NCBI RefSeq assembly: GCF_019264445.1
Contig: NZ_JAHVAB010000090.1
Coordinates: forward strand, 1-64,000
DNA from: Hydrogenophaga sp.
GTDB lineage: Bacteria; Pseudomonadota; Gammaproteobacteria; Burkholderiales; Burkholderiaceae_C
DNA: 64,000 nt
Direction of reading: 5' to 3'
A program made the translations under genes and the position numbers. Under the pieces are notes generated by a model. That model was not told where the DNA came from, did no database searches, and saw nothing but the letters and a program-made list of their open reading frames with translations. Positions 44,926 through 56,655 of the stretch are shown piece by piece (the first letter of the stretch is position 1; each line of letters starts with the position of its first letter).

Positions 44926-45498
44926 TCAGGCCTGGGGTTGAACCAGCCCGGTCTCTCGCTCCAGCTGTGCAGCCACTTTGGGCTCGAATCCGCGGAGGTG
45001 GCGAATGATCTTCGCGGCCTCTTCGGGCTCTTCCCGGTCGACATGAACCCGTGCCAGCTGATACCAGCCGTAGGGGCTCATGGGTTGCAGTTCTGTGTTC
45101 TTGCGCAGCGCGGCAATGGCTTCGTCGAAGCGGCGCTGGCGAATGAGACTCAGCGACAGGCCATACCAGGCACGGTCGAGCTTGGGATCGATGTCCAGCG
45201 CACGCCGAAAAGCGGCTTCGGCCTGATCGAGCTCACCCATTTCTTCACTGAGGTAACCGAGGTTGAACCACCCGGGTGCCGCCCCCGGCTGGGCTGCGAC
45301 CTGCCGCTGCAGTGCCTGCAAGGCACCCGCCTTGTCGCCCAGTTCCGCCAGCACGTGCGCCCGGGTGGCCAAGGCGTACACGTCTGCGGGGTTCACATTC
45401 AGCATGTCGTCGAGGCGCACCAAAGCGCGCTCGCGTTGCCCAAACACCAGCAACGCCCTCACCTGCCAACGGGCGAAGAGGTTGTCGAGTTGCGACAT
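44926..45498 (-). CDS. TPR-repeat protein
   Basis: 190 aa made of about four to five tetratricopeptide repeats (for example ADVYALATRAHVLAELGDKA, APGWFNLGYLSEEMGELDQA, DRAWYGLSLSLIRQRRFDEA). No signal peptide. It probably acts as a protein-interaction scaffold. Its ATG overlaps the stop of the small membrane gene upstream by one base (TGATG), so the two are co-translated and may form one unit. Function unknown. Confidence 0.8.
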   Translation of the reverse strand: MSQLDNLFARWQVRALLVFGQRERALVRLDDMLNVNPADVYALATRAHVLAELGDKAGALQALQRQVAAQPGAAPGWFNLGYLSEEMGELDQAEAAFRRALDIDPKLDRAWYGLSLSLIRQRRFDEAIAALRKNTELQPMSPYGWYQLARVHVDREEPEEAAKIIRHLRGFEPKVAAQLERETGLVQPQA

Positions 45499-45794
45499 CA
45501 CTGACACAGCGCCACTCCAATCTTCAAGCAATGGTTGACCTTCACCAGCGTCACGCCGACCCACACGAAACCCAGAATCAGAAACGCTACCAGCGGGAGG
45601 TGGCGTTCGAGCACGAGCTTGGGCGTCACAAAACGGGCCAGCTTCACAAACGGCGAGCCCACCTGCTGAAGAATTTTGTAGAAGATGTTTTCGCTCTTGC
45701 GCTGTCCCGCCAGCAACCCGAGCACCCATTGCCCAAAGAGCGCCAGCAAGGCGATTTCGGCGATGAGTTTCACGGTGGAGATGAGCAACAACAT
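45498..45794 (-). CDS. Small two-pass membrane protein, unknown function
   Basis: 98 aa from the ATG at 45794. Hydrophobic segments at about 3-25 and 66-88 flank a basic stretch (ENIFYKILQQVGSPFVKLAR). I do not recognise a named family, though similar small proteins sit before TPR genes in related genomes. Coupled to the TPR gene. No strong ribosome site. Confidence 0.68.
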   Translation of the reverse strand: MLLLISTVKLIAEIALLALFGQWVLGLLAGQRKSENIFYKILQQVGSPFVKLARFVTPKLVLERHLPLVAFLILGFVWVGVTLVKVNHCLKIGVALCQ

Positions 45795-45964
45795 GTGACA
45801 AGACCAGAAGTTGGGCCCATTCTGAAGTCTCAACTTACCGATTTCTTACAAAGATGCCTCTGTCCGCCCGGATGCAGGTCAAACCCTGTGAGGGATAACC
45901 CGCAAGGCGGTTGCCCGGGTCGCCAGAGCGCCGCGCTGTGACGCTTGCACAGCGTCGATGCAAT

Positions 45965-45992
45965 AAAAAAGCGGCAGGGTCGCCCCTGCCGC
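45965..45992 (-). terminator. Terminator of ppsA
   Basis: Nine-base stem GCGGCAGGG/CCCTGCCGC with a four-base loop, followed on the minus strand by six T. It lies 28 bases after the ppsA stop. Confidence 0.9.
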
Positions 45993-46019
45993 CATGGTGT
46001 TCCGTCGGTCGACGGTCGA

Positions 46020-48419
<2,400 letters not shown>

Positions 48420-48580
48420 GGGAAAGCTCCTAAGGTTGAAAAACCGGGGGGTCCGTGCACCAGCGGGTTGACCTGTTGTGCTGTTGTGGGTCTGACACCG
48501 TGCAGGGAAGCAGATTCGGGCGCGCCGGCGCAAGGATAATGGCGCCGTCGAAAAAAATTCCATTGTAAGGACGCGGCACC

Positions 48581-49402
48581 ATGCCCAATCGCACGGTTTT
48601 CTTCATCTCGGACGGCACCGGCATCACCGCCGAGACGTTTGGCAACGCCATCCTGAACCAGTTCGAGACCACCGTGCGCCGCGTCCGGCTGCCGTTCCTG
48701 GACAACGTGGACAAAGCCCATCAGGCGGTGCGGCAGATCAACCACACAGCCGACCTGGAGGGCAACCGCCCTCTGGTGTTCACCACCGTGGTCGACATGG
48801 ATGTGCTCTCCGTCTTTCGCACCCAGTGCAAAGGTGTGCTGCTGGACATGTTTGGCACCTTCATTGCCCCGCTGGAGCATGAGCTGGGCATCAAGTCCAA
48901 CCACCGCGTCGGGCGATTCTCAGATGCGTCCAAGAGCCAGGCCTACAACGACCGGATCGAGGCCATCAACTTCTCGCTGGCGCACGACGACGGGCAAAGC
49001 CACAAGGACCTCCAGGGCTCGGACGTGATCCTGGTCGGCGTGAGCCGCAGCGGCAAGACGCCCACGTCCCTGTACCTCGCCATGCAGTACGGACTGAAGG
49101 CCTCGAACTACCCCCTCATTCCCGAAGACTTTGATCGCCGCCAGCTGCCACCGGCCCTGGCGCCGCACCGCAAGAAGATCTTCGGTCTGACCATCGCGCC
49201 CGAACGCCTGAGCGAGATCCGCAACGAGCGACGTCCCAATTCGCGTTACGCGCAGCTGGACAACTGCCGCATGGAGGTGAGCGAAGCCGAAGCGATGATG
49301 CGCCGCGAGGGCATCCGCTGGCTCTCGACGACCACGAAGTCCATCGAGGAAATCGCCACCACGATCCTCCAGGAAATCCGCCCGGAGCGGCTCGAATACT
49401 GA
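48581..49402 (+). CDS. ppsR: PEP synthase regulatory kinase/pyrophosphorylase (PSRP)
   Basis: 273 aa DUF299 family protein. P-loop [11 protein letters not shown] (about 152-162) and start [19 protein letters not shown]. It inactivates PpsA by ADP-dependent phosphorylation of a Thr next to the catalytic His and reverses this with phosphate, as shown for E. coli PpsR. Divergent placement next to ppsA supports that role. AAGGA lies 11 bases before the ATG. Confidence 0.95.
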   Translation: MPNRTVFFISDGTGITAETFGNAILNQFETTVRRVRLPFLDNVDKAHQAVRQINHTADLEGNRPLVFTTVVDMDVLSVFRTQCKGVLLDMFGTFIAPLEHELGIKSNHRVGRFSDASKSQAYNDRIEAINFSLAHDDGQSHKDLQGSDVILVGVSRSGKTPTSLYLAMQYGLKASNYPLIPEDFDRRQLPPALAPHRKKIFGLTIAPERLSEIRNERRPNSRYAQLDNCRMEVSEAEAMMRREGIRWLSTTTKSIEEIATTILQEIRPERLEY

Positions 49403-49552
49403 GCGCTGCCGGGGCGGCAACACACGCCCCCGCAGCACCCCAAACTTAACGCCGATTAAGTCTCGGGTCAGTTGGCCGTCAGCGCCAGGTCAGTGCGCGG
49501 TAAGTCCTTGCCGTCAAGCTCGATGTCACCCCCATCACATCGAGAGACAAGC

Positions 49553-49861
49553 ATGGAACAAGACCTGGTTCATCGAATTGCGGGCCACCCGCTCTACCAA
49601 CAACTCAAGGCCAAGCGCACGCGCTTTGGCTGGTGGCTCACGCTGGCCATGATGGTCGTCTACTACGGCTTCATCCTGCTGGTGGCGTTCGACAAGAGCT
49701 TCCTCGCGCAACGCGTGGGCAGCGGTGTGCTGACCCTCGGCATTCCGCTGGGCTTTGGCGTCATCGTCTTCACGATCGTCATCACGGCGATCTATGTGCG
49801 CCGGGCGAACAGCGAATTCGACGAGCTCTCGGCTGCCGTGGCCAAGGCGGTGCAGAAATGA
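49553..49861 (+). CDS. DUF485 family membrane protein (YjcH-like)
   Basis: 102 aa from the ATG at 49553. Two transmembrane segments (about 25-48 and 58-82); [19 protein letters not shown] is the DUF485 start. Proteins of this family are encoded directly before acetate permease ActP, as here, where stop and start overlap (ATGA). It probably assists or regulates the permease. The 150-base gap before it has no clear promoter call. Confidence 0.92.
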   Translation: MEQDLVHRIAGHPLYQQLKAKRTRFGWWLTLAMMVVYYGFILLVAFDKSFLAQRVGSGVLTLGIPLGFGVIVFTIVITAIYVRRANSEFDELSAAVAKAVQK

Positions 49862-51585
49862 GCCGCCTGCCCACCTTCGTTCGGCGTGCGTTCACGCTGC
49901 TCGCGCTGTTCGGCGTCTCCGCTGCGGTCTGGGCCGCAGGTGCCGACCTGGGCCAGGCTGAAAAGCAGGCCACCAACTGGACGGCCATCGGCATGTTCGC
50001 CCTCTTCGTTCTGGGCACGCTCTACATCACCAAGTGGGCGGCCGCCAAAACCAAAAGCGCGTCCGACTTCTACACCGCTGGCGGCGGCATCACGGGCTTC
50101 CAGAACGGTCTGGCGATTGCGGGTGACTACATGTCGGCCGCCTCGTTCCTCGGCATTTCTGCGGCCGTGATGGCCTCGGGCTTTGACGGACTCATCTACT
50201 CCATCGGCTTTCTCGTGGGCTGGCCCGTCATCACCTTTTTGATGGCCGAGCGCCTGCGCAACCTCGGCAAGTTCACCTTCGCCGACGTCGCCGCCTTCCG
50301 CTTCCAGCAGGCACCGATCCGCATCTTTGCGGCCTCGGGCACGCTGGTCGTCGTGGCCTTCTACCTGATCGCGCAAATGGTCGGTGCGGGCCAGCTCATC
50401 AAGCTGCTGTTCGGTCTGGAGTACTGGATCGCGGTGGTGATCGTGGGCGCGCTGATGATGGTGTACGTGCTGTTCGGCGGCATGACCGCCACCACCTGGG
50501 TGCAGATCATCAAGGCGTGCCTGCTGCTGGGCGGCGCATCGTTCATGGCCTTCATGGTGCTGCTGCACTTCGGCTTCAGCCCGGAGGCCATGTTTGCCAG
50601 CGCCGTGCAGATCAAGACCGACCTGGCCCTGAAAGACGGCAAGGTGGCCGAAGCGGCTGCCACCATCGGGCAGTCGATCATGGGGCCGGGCAACTTTGTG
50701 AAAGACCCGATCTCGGCCATCAGCTTCGGCATGGCGCTCATGTTCGGCACCGCGGGCCTGCCCCACATCCTCATGCGCTTCTTCACCGTGCCCAGCGCCA
50801 AGGAAGCGCGCAAGTCGGTGATGTGGGCCACCGGCTGGATCGGCTATTTCTACCTGCTGACCTTCATCATCGGTTTCGGCGCCATCACCTTTGTGCTCAC
50901 CAACCCGCAGTTCCTGGACGCCAAGGGCGGCCTGCTGGGCGGCAACAACATGGCGGCGGTGCACCTGGCCAACGCAGTCGGTGGCAACGTGTTCCTTGGC
51001 TTCATCTCGGCCGTGGCGTTTGCGACCATCCTGGCGGTGGTGGCCGGCCTCACGCTGTCGGGCGCATCGGCGGTCTCGCACGACCTCTATGCCACCGTGC
51101 TCAAGAAAGGCAAGGCCGATTCCTTCACCGAACTGCGCGTGTCCAAGGTCACCACGGTCTGCCTGGGCATCGTGGCAGTGGTGCTGGGCATCGCGTTCGA
51201 GAAGCAGAACATCGCCTTCATGGTGTCACTGGCGTTTGCCATCGCGGCCTCGGCCAACTTCCCGGTGCTTTTCATGAGCGTGCTGTGGAAAGACTGCACC
51301 ACCAAAGGCGCGGTGATCGGCGGCTTCCTGGGCCTGGTGTCGTCGGTGGCGCTCACCGTCGTGTCGCCCTCGGTGTGGGAGGCCACGCTGGGCAACCCCA
51401 AGGGCTCCGCCCTCTTCCCCTACACGTCGCCCGCGCTGTTCTCCATGGCCATCGGATTCGTGGGCATCTGGCTGTTCTCCGTCCTGGACAAGAGCCAGCG
51501 CGCCCAGGTGGACCGCGCAGGTTTCCTGGCGCAGCAGGTGCGCTCGGAAACCGGCATCGGCGCCGCCGCCGCGTCGGGCCATTGA
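49858..51585 (+). CDS. actP: Cation/acetate symporter ActP
   Basis: 575 aa from the ATG at 49858. Cleavable signal-like N-terminus ([11 protein letters not shown]), then about 13 helices of the SSS family. [30 protein letters not shown] (first 20: [20 protein letters not shown]) is the ActP signature region. No hydrophilic insert, unlike the symporter at 42401. It takes up acetate and short carboxylates with sodium. Followed by a strong terminator. Confidence 0.95.
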   Translation: MSRLPTFVRRAFTLLALFGVSAAVWAAGADLGQAEKQATNWTAIGMFALFVLGTLYITKWAAAKTKSASDFYTAGGGITGFQNGLAIAGDYMSAASFLGISAAVMASGFDGLIYSIGFLVGWPVITFLMAERLRNLGKFTFADVAAFRFQQAPIRIFAASGTLVVVAFYLIAQMVGAGQLIKLLFGLEYWIAVVIVGALMMVYVLFGGMTATTWVQIIKACLLLGGASFMAFMVLLHFGFSPEAMFASAVQIKTDLALKDGKVAEAAATIGQSIMGPGNFVKDPISAISFGMALMFGTAGLPHILMRFFTVPSAKEARKSVMWATGWIGYFYLLTFIIGFGAITFVLTNPQFLDAKGGLLGGNNMAAVHLANAVGGNVFLGFISAVAFATILAVVAGLTLSGASAVSHDLYATVLKKGKADSFTELRVSKVTTVCLGIVAVVLGIAFEKQNIAFMVSLAFAIAASANFPVLFMSVLWKDCTTKGAVIGGFLGLVSSVALTVVSPSVWEATLGNPKGSALFPYTSPALFSMAIGFVGIWLFSVLDKSQRAQVDRAGFLAQQVRSETGIGAAAASGH

Positions 51586-51611
51586 AAAGGGCCGCGTCAA
51601 GCGGCCCTTTT
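51585..51611 (+). terminator. Terminator of actP
   Basis: AAAAGGGCCGC-gtcaa-GCGGCCCTTTT, a perfect 11-base stem ending in T-run; it starts at the last base of the actP stop. Confidence 0.9.
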
Positions 51612-51635
51612 GTCCTTCTGCCCAGGGGTGCGGGG

Positions 51636-53225
51636 TCAGGCCGGCACCGCTTCCGCTGGCGCTGCCACCGGCTGGCGAATGAGATGGTCAAACGCACTGA
51701 GTGCGGCCTTCGACCCCTCGCCCGCGGCGATCACGATCTGCTTGTAGGGCACCGTGGTGCAGTCACCTGCGGCGAACACGCCGGGCACATTGGTGTGGCC
51801 CTTGGCGTCCACCTCAATCTCGCCAAACCGGCTGAGCGCCACCGTGCCCTTGAGGAACTCGGTGTTGGGCACCAGACCGATCTGCACGAACACGCCTTCC
51901 AGCTCGATGTGCTTCACCTCGCCGCTCACGCGGTCCTTGTAGCTCAGGCCATTGACCTTGCCATTGGCGCCGGTGATCTCGGTCGTCTGCGCGTTCACGT
52001 GGATGTCCACGTTGGGCAGGCTCTTGAGTTTGCTCACCAGCACCGCATCGGCCTTGAGGGCGTCGGCGAACTCGATGAGCGTCACGTGCTGCACCACACC
52101 CGCGAGGTCGATGGCGGCCTCAACACCTGAGTTGCCACCACCAATCACGGACACGCGCTTGCCCTTGAACAGCGGGCCGTCGCAGTGCGGGCAGTAGGCC
52201 ACGCCCTTGTTGCGGTACTCGGCTTCGCCGGGCACGTTGACGTTGCGCCAGCGCGCGCCGGTGGACAGGATCACGCTGCGCGCGCTCAGCACCGCGCCGT
52301 TGGCCAACTGCACCTGCAGCAAGCCGTTGGGCTCGGCCGGCGGGATCAGCTTGTCGGCGCGCTGCAGGTTCATGATGTCCACGTCGTAGTGGCGCACCTG
52401 GGCTTCCAGCGCGGCGGCGAACTTGGGGCCGTCGGTCTCGAGCACGCTGATGTAGTTCTCGATCGCCATGGTGTCGTTGACCTGGCCACCAAAGCGTTCG
52501 GCGGCCACGCCCACACGGATGCCCTTGCGCGCTGCGTACACCGCGGCGGCAGCACCGGCTGGGCCACCACCCACGATGAGCACGTCAAACGGGTCCTTGG
52601 CATTGAGCTTGGCGGCTTCGCGCGCATCGGCGTTCACGTCCAGCTTGGCCACGATCTCTTCGAGCGTCATGCGGCCGGAGCCAAACACCTCGCCATTCAG
52701 AAACACGATGGGCACGGCCATGATGTCGCGCGCATTCACTTCGTCCTGGAATGCGCCGCCTTCGATGACCGTGGTCTTCACATTTGGATTCAGGATGGCC
52801 ATGAGGCTCAGCGCCTGCACCACGTCCGGGCAGTTGTGGCAGGTCAGGGACATGTAGACCTCGAAGTTGAAGTCACCGTCCAGTGCGCGGATCTGGTCCA
52901 TCACGTCCGGCTCGGCCTTGGGCGGGTGCCCACCGGTCCAGAGCAGCGCCAGCACCAGCGACGTGAATTCGTGGCCCAGTGGCAAGCCCGCAAAGCGCAG
53001 CGAGGTGTCGCTGCCCACGCGCTGCAGCGAGAACGACGGGCGGCGGGTGTCCTGGCCGTCGGTTTTCAGGGTGATCTTGTCGCTGCGCAACCCCTGGATG
53101 GTTTGCAGCAGCTCCAGCGTGTCCCGGGAGCTCTCAGAGTCGCTCAAGGAAGCAACGATCTCGAAGGGTTGTGTCACGCGCTCGAGGTAAGCGCCGAGTT
53201 GGGCCTTGAGGGTGTCGTCCAGCAT
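51636..53225 (-). CDS. ahpF: Alkyl hydroperoxide reductase subunit F
   Basis: 529 aa flavoprotein. N-terminal tandem thioredoxin-fold domain with redox pair Cys129/Cys132 (LTCHNCPD), FAD-binding [17 protein letters not shown] (215-231), and the thioredoxin-reductase-type pair Cys345/Cys348 (YCPHCDG). It moves electrons from NAD(P)H to AhpC. Located downstream of ahpC on the same strand with a 147-base gap holding a hairpin. Confidence 0.97.
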   Translation of the reverse strand: MLDDTLKAQLGAYLERVTQPFEIVASLSDSESSRDTLELLQTIQGLRSDKITLKTDGQDTRRPSFSLQRVGSDTSLRFAGLPLGHEFTSLVLALLWTGGHPPKAEPDVMDQIRALDGDFNFEVYMSLTCHNCPDVVQALSLMAILNPNVKTTVIEGGAFQDEVNARDIMAVPIVFLNGEVFGSGRMTLEEIVAKLDVNADAREAAKLNAKDPFDVLIVGGGPAGAAAAVYAARKGIRVGVAAERFGGQVNDTMAIENYISVLETDGPKFAAALEAQVRHYDVDIMNLQRADKLIPPAEPNGLLQVQLANGAVLSARSVILSTGARWRNVNVPGEAEYRNKGVAYCPHCDGPLFKGKRVSVIGGGNSGVEAAIDLAGVVQHVTLIEFADALKADAVLVSKLKSLPNVDIHVNAQTTEITGANGKVNGLSYKDRVSGEVKHIELEGVFVQIGLVPNTEFLKGTVALSRFGEIEVDAKGHTNVPGVFAAGDCTTVPYKQIVIAAGEGSKAALSAFDHLIRQPVAAPAEAVPA

Positions 53226-53296
53226 GGTGTGTTTCCTTTATCAAGCGACTTTGGGAACCGGCTTCCTCACGTGTTGAAAGGCGGCCAGAGGGCAGC

Positions 53297-53321
53297 CACG
53301 CAGGCTTTGTGAGCCTGCGTG
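53297..53321 (-). promoter_or_regulatory. Hairpin between ahpC and ahpF
   Basis: Perfect 10-base stem CACGCAGGCT/AGCCTGCGTG with a five-base loop and no following T-run. It sits 51 bases after the ahpC stop; likely an RNA-processing or partial-termination element that lowers ahpF relative to ahpC. Confidence 0.55.
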
Positions 53322-53372
53322 TTCTCGAAATACAAACGAATGAGGCAAAGCCTCATGTCGGTTCAAAGGCAA

Positions 53373-53936
53373 TCAGATCTTGCCGACCAGGTCCAGCGAG
53401 GGAGCAATGGTCTTGGCGCCTTCGTTCCACTTGGCGGGGCACACTTCGCCCGGGTGAGCGGCGGTGTACTGGGCAGCCTTGAGCTTGCGCAGGGTTTCCT
53501 TGACGTCGCGTGCGATCTCGTTGGAGTGCACTTCGGCGGTCTTGATCTGGCCTTCGGGGTTGATGATGAACGTGCCGCGCAGCGCCAGACCTTCTTCAGC
53601 AATGTGCACACCAAACGCGTTGGTCAGCGTGTGGGTGGGGTCGCCCACCAGCGGGAACTTGGCCTTGCCCACGGCGGGCGAGGTTTCGTGCCACACCTTG
53701 TGCGAGAAGTGCGTGTCGGTGGTGACGATGTACACCTCGGCGCCCAGCTTCTGGAACTCGGCGTAGTTGTCGGCAGCGTCTTCCACTTCGGTCGGGCAGT
53801 TGAAGGTGAAGGCGGCCGGCATGAAGATCAGGACCGACCACTTGCCCTTCAGCGACTCGTCGCTCACGTCGATGAACTTGCCGTTCAGGAAGGCGGTGGT
53901 CTTGAAAGGCTGGACCGTGGTGTTGATCAGGGACAT
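53373..53936 (-). CDS. ahpC: Alkyl hydroperoxide reductase subunit C (peroxiredoxin)
   Basis: 187 aa from the ATG at 53936, AAGGA six bases upstream. Typical 2-Cys peroxiredoxin: peroxidatic Cys47 (FTFNCPTE) and resolving Cys166 (GEVCPAKW). It reduces hydrogen peroxide and alkyl hydroperoxides and is recycled by AhpF. Its promoter region has an OxyR-like half site. Confidence 0.97.
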   Translation of the reverse strand: MSLINTTVQPFKTTAFLNGKFIDVSDESLKGKWSVLIFMPAAFTFNCPTEVEDAADNYAEFQKLGAEVYIVTTDTHFSHKVWHETSPAVGKAKFPLVGDPTHTLTNAFGVHIAEEGLALRGTFIINPEGQIKTAEVHSNEIARDVKETLRKLKAAQYTAAHPGEVCPAKWNEGAKTIAPSLDLVGKI

Positions 53937-54001
53937 GGTTTTCCTTGGGTTGGTTGAGTGAATGGCGGGAATGCACGCGTACGTGCATCGGAACGGCCTG
54001 A

Positions 54002-54019
54002 ATGATAGCAAATAACTAC
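54002..54019 (-). promoter_or_regulatory. Candidate ahpC promoter with OxyR-like half site
   Basis: On the minus strand TATCAT (54007-54002) is a good -10. GTAG-7 bases-CTAT at 54019-54005 fits one half of the OxyR ATAG-N7-CTAT pattern; the second half upstream is poor. The 53937-54253 gap otherwise holds the Fur-box-like element for the receptor gene. Confidence 0.35.
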
Positions 54020-54119
54020 CAAGGCAGAGAATTGATAGTGTTTATCCACCCCATAGATTTTCTTGCTGACCGGAACCATCAACATCCGTTCTCCATAAGA
54101 AAATTATGTGATTCTTAAC

Positions 54120-54147
54120 AGGAATCGTTTTCATTTGTAATAATGAA
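54120..54147 (+). promoter_or_regulatory. Fur-box-like element upstream of first TonB receptor
   Basis: AT-rich element with a TTCATT-tgtaat-AATGAA dyad at 54130-54147. Its first 25 bases share 20 with the element at 56522-56546 in front of the second receptor. Such shared palindromic AT-rich sites before iron receptors are most likely Fur sites. Confidence 0.55.
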
Positions 54148-54253
54148 CGCAGTAGCCAGCCCGCCAGCCCTGCGTTTCCGTCCTTTTGTGATGCGGTTCG
54201 AGTGGAAGCACGCCAGCCATTTCCATTCGTACATGCACACATAAGGATTTCCG

Positions 54254-56419
54254 ATGTTTCATGCGTCCCGCATGGCGGACAGCCGTCAGCCGATTTCGTT
54301 CCACCACGCCCTGCCCCAGCGCGCCACCGCAGTGGCTTGCGCCCTCTTCCTGCTGGCGCACGGCACGGCCCATGGTCAGGCGGCCACTGTCGCGCTGCCC
54401 GAGGTCGTGGTGTCAGCGTCCGGCTTTGAGCAGGACATCAAGAAGGCGCCGGCCAGCATCACAGTGGTGTCTCGCGAAGTGCTGGAAACCAAACGGGCCA
54501 CCAGCCTGGCCGAGGCCCTGGCCGATGTGGAGGGCGTGGACGTCGGCAACGACGTCGGCAAGACCGGGGGCATGAACATCAGCATTCGCGGCATGCCGTC
54601 GGACTACACGCTGGTGCTGGTGGACGGGCGCCGCCAGAACGCCGCCGGCAACGTGACGCCCAACGGCTTCGGCGAAACCTCCACCAGCTTTCTGCCGCCC
54701 ATCAGCGCCATCGAACGGATCGAGGTGATTCGCGGCCCCATGGCCACGCTCTATGGCTCAGACGCCATGGGCGGCGTGATCAACATCATCACGCGCAAGG
54801 TGGGCAAGGTGTGGGCCGGCGCCGTCAGCCTGAGTGGCACCTGGCAGGAGAACCGCGACCGCGGCGACAACGCCAGCGCCAACGTGTACCTGAGCGGCCC
54901 GATCCAGCAAGACCTGCTCGGTCTCACGCTGCGCGCCAGCACCTTCAAGCGCGCCGCATCCGAACTGGAACCCACCGGCAACGCGGGCAACACGACCATC
55001 AGCACACGCGGCCCGAGCCCGGTGAAGGCCGACATCGACACCATCGGCGCACGCCTCACGCTCACCCCCACGCGCGACCACGAGCTGTACCTGGACCTGG
55101 ACACCGCACGGCAGGTGTACGACAACTCGGCGGCGCAATTGGGCACGCTGGGCGTGCAGGGCTACACCGACCAACAGAAGTTCAACCGCGAGCAGACGGT
55201 GCTGGCCTACAACGCCAACCTGGGCATTGGCAGGCTGGAAACCAGCCTCACGCACAACGAAACCGAAACCATCGGCCGCACGATCCCCAACGGCACGCCG
55301 GGCCGGGTGCCTGGCAGCGCGCGCACGCTCACCGCCGAAAACCGCATCGTCGATGCCAAGCTGATCACCGCCGTGGGCGAGTCGCACCTGCTCACCGTGG
55401 GCGCGCAGCACTGGGACGCTGAAATGGTCGACGGTGTGGCGCCCGCGCCCTACACGCACACCCAGTGGGCGGTGTTCGGCGAAGACGAATGGCGGTTGCG
55501 GCCCGATCTGGCGCTCACGCTGGGCGCGCGCTACGACGACCACAGCCAGTTCGGCGCCCAGTTCAGCCCGCGCATCTACACGGTGTGGGAAGCCAACCCG
55601 AACTGGACCGTCAAGGGCGGCGTGAGCCGCGGCTTCAAGACGCCGCGCCTGGACCAACTGGCCGATGGCATCACCGGCTTCACGGGCCAGGGCACGCGCC
55701 CCACCATCGGCACGCCATCGCTGAAACCCGAGACCAGCACCTCGTATGAGTTCGGCACGCTGTTTGACGACCAGCGAGGCTTCACGCTCGGCGCCACGGT
55801 GTTCTTCAACCAGTTCAAGGACAAGATCGCCACCGGCACCGGGCTGCTGAACTGCAGCTTCGCGGCACAACCCAACCGCCCCGGCTGCGTGGACTATGGC
55901 AACTGGCCTGCGGTGGACACGTATGGGCAATCGGTCAACGTGGACGAGGCCGAGACGCGCGGCTTCGAGCTGTCCACCCGCGTGCCCGTGGCCCGGGGCG
56001 TTCACGCCACGGCCAACTACACCTTCACCCGCAGCGAGCAAAAGAGCGGTGTGAGCGCCGGGCAGCCGCTCTACAACACGCCGCGGCACATGCTCAACGC
56101 CAAGCTGGACTGGAAGGTCGACGACAAGCTCACCACCTGGGTGAGCGCCGAATACCGCAGCTCGCGCTGGCGCGACAACACCACCGCCGCCGGTGCGGCC
56201 GCGCGCGCAGCGCTGGGCGACTACAAGGCCACCACGCAGTTCCACCTGGGCGGCAGCTACCGCGTGAACAAATCGCTCACGCTCAGCGCCACCCTCTACA
56301 ACCTGTTTGACAAGGACTTTCTGGAATACGCGCAGTACGCCCCCAACGCCTACGCCGCGCTCTACAACAACATGCTCGAAGGCCGCCGGCTCTGGGTCAC
56401 GGCCAACCTGACCTTCTGA
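54254..56419 (+). CDS. TonB-dependent receptor (siderophore/colicin I receptor-like)
   Basis: 721 aa. Signal peptide ending near residue 43 (AHGQA), TonB box-like EVVVSAS (50-56), plug domain (about 65-175, with GGMNISIRGMPSDYTLVLVDG and RIEVIRGPMATLYGSDAMGG; each under 20 residues), and a 22-strand barrel ending in a C-terminal aromatic Phe (ANLTF). Closest in feel to CirA/FepA-type ferric-siderophore receptors. AAGGA six bases before the ATG. Preceded by a Fur-box-like element and followed by a hairpin at 56445-56472. Confidence 0.93.
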   Translation: MFHASRMADSRQPISFHHALPQRATAVACALFLLAHGTAHGQAATVALPEVVVSASGFEQDIKKAPASITVVSREVLETKRATSLAEALADVEGVDVGNDVGKTGGMNISIRGMPSDYTLVLVDGRRQNAAGNVTPNGFGETSTSFLPPISAIERIEVIRGPMATLYGSDAMGGVINIITRKVGKVWAGAVSLSGTWQENRDRGDNASANVYLSGPIQQDLLGLTLRASTFKRAASELEPTGNAGNTTISTRGPSPVKADIDTIGARLTLTPTRDHELYLDLDTARQVYDNSAAQLGTLGVQGYTDQQKFNREQTVLAYNANLGIGRLETSLTHNETETIGRTIPNGTPGRVPGSARTLTAENRIVDAKLITAVGESHLLTVGAQHWDAEMVDGVAPAPYTHTQWAVFGEDEWRLRPDLALTLGARYDDHSQFGAQFSPRIYTVWEANPNWTVKGGVSRGFKTPRLDQLADGITGFTGQGTRPTIGTPSLKPETSTSYEFGTLFDDQRGFTLGATVFFNQFKDKIATGTGLLNCSFAAQPNRPGCVDYGNWPAVDTYGQSVNVDEAETRGFELSTRVPVARGVHATANYTFTRSEQKSGVSAGQPLYNTPRHMLNAKLDWKVDDKLTTWVSAEYRSSRWRDNTTAAGAAARAALGDYKATTQFHLGGSYRVNKSLTLSATLYNLFDKDFLEYAQYAPNAYAALYNNMLEGRRLWVTANLTF

Positions 56420-56444
56420 CCTTTTTCGCCAGGCATTGAAGACC

Positions 56445-56472
56445 AGCGCCAGGGCCTCACGGTCCTGGCGTT
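56445..56472 (+). terminator. Hairpin after first TonB receptor
   Basis: AGCGCCAGG/CCTGGCGTT stem with a ten-base loop, 25 bases after the stop; only a weak T-rich tail. Probable terminator. Confidence 0.5.
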
Positions 56473-56521
56473 GTGCTTTCTGGGTGACGCACGCGCACAA
56501 CAAAGTGGAACAAATGTGAAT

Positions 56522-56546
56522 AGGAATGATTTTTATTTGAGATAAT
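56522..56546 (+). promoter_or_regulatory. Fur-box-like element upstream of Fiu-like receptor
   Basis: AGGAATGATTTTTATTTGAG followed by ATAAT; 20 of 25 bases match the element at 54120-54144. It is about 110 bases before the receptor start. Confidence 0.55.
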
Positions 56547-56655
56547 TCGTTTCGAAGCCAGCCAAAGCCTTTCCACCCGACACGCGCCCTGCCGGCCGTG
56601 CGGGCGCGATGCGAGCACGCCAGCCAACACACCATCGCACCCGCAAGGACTTTTC

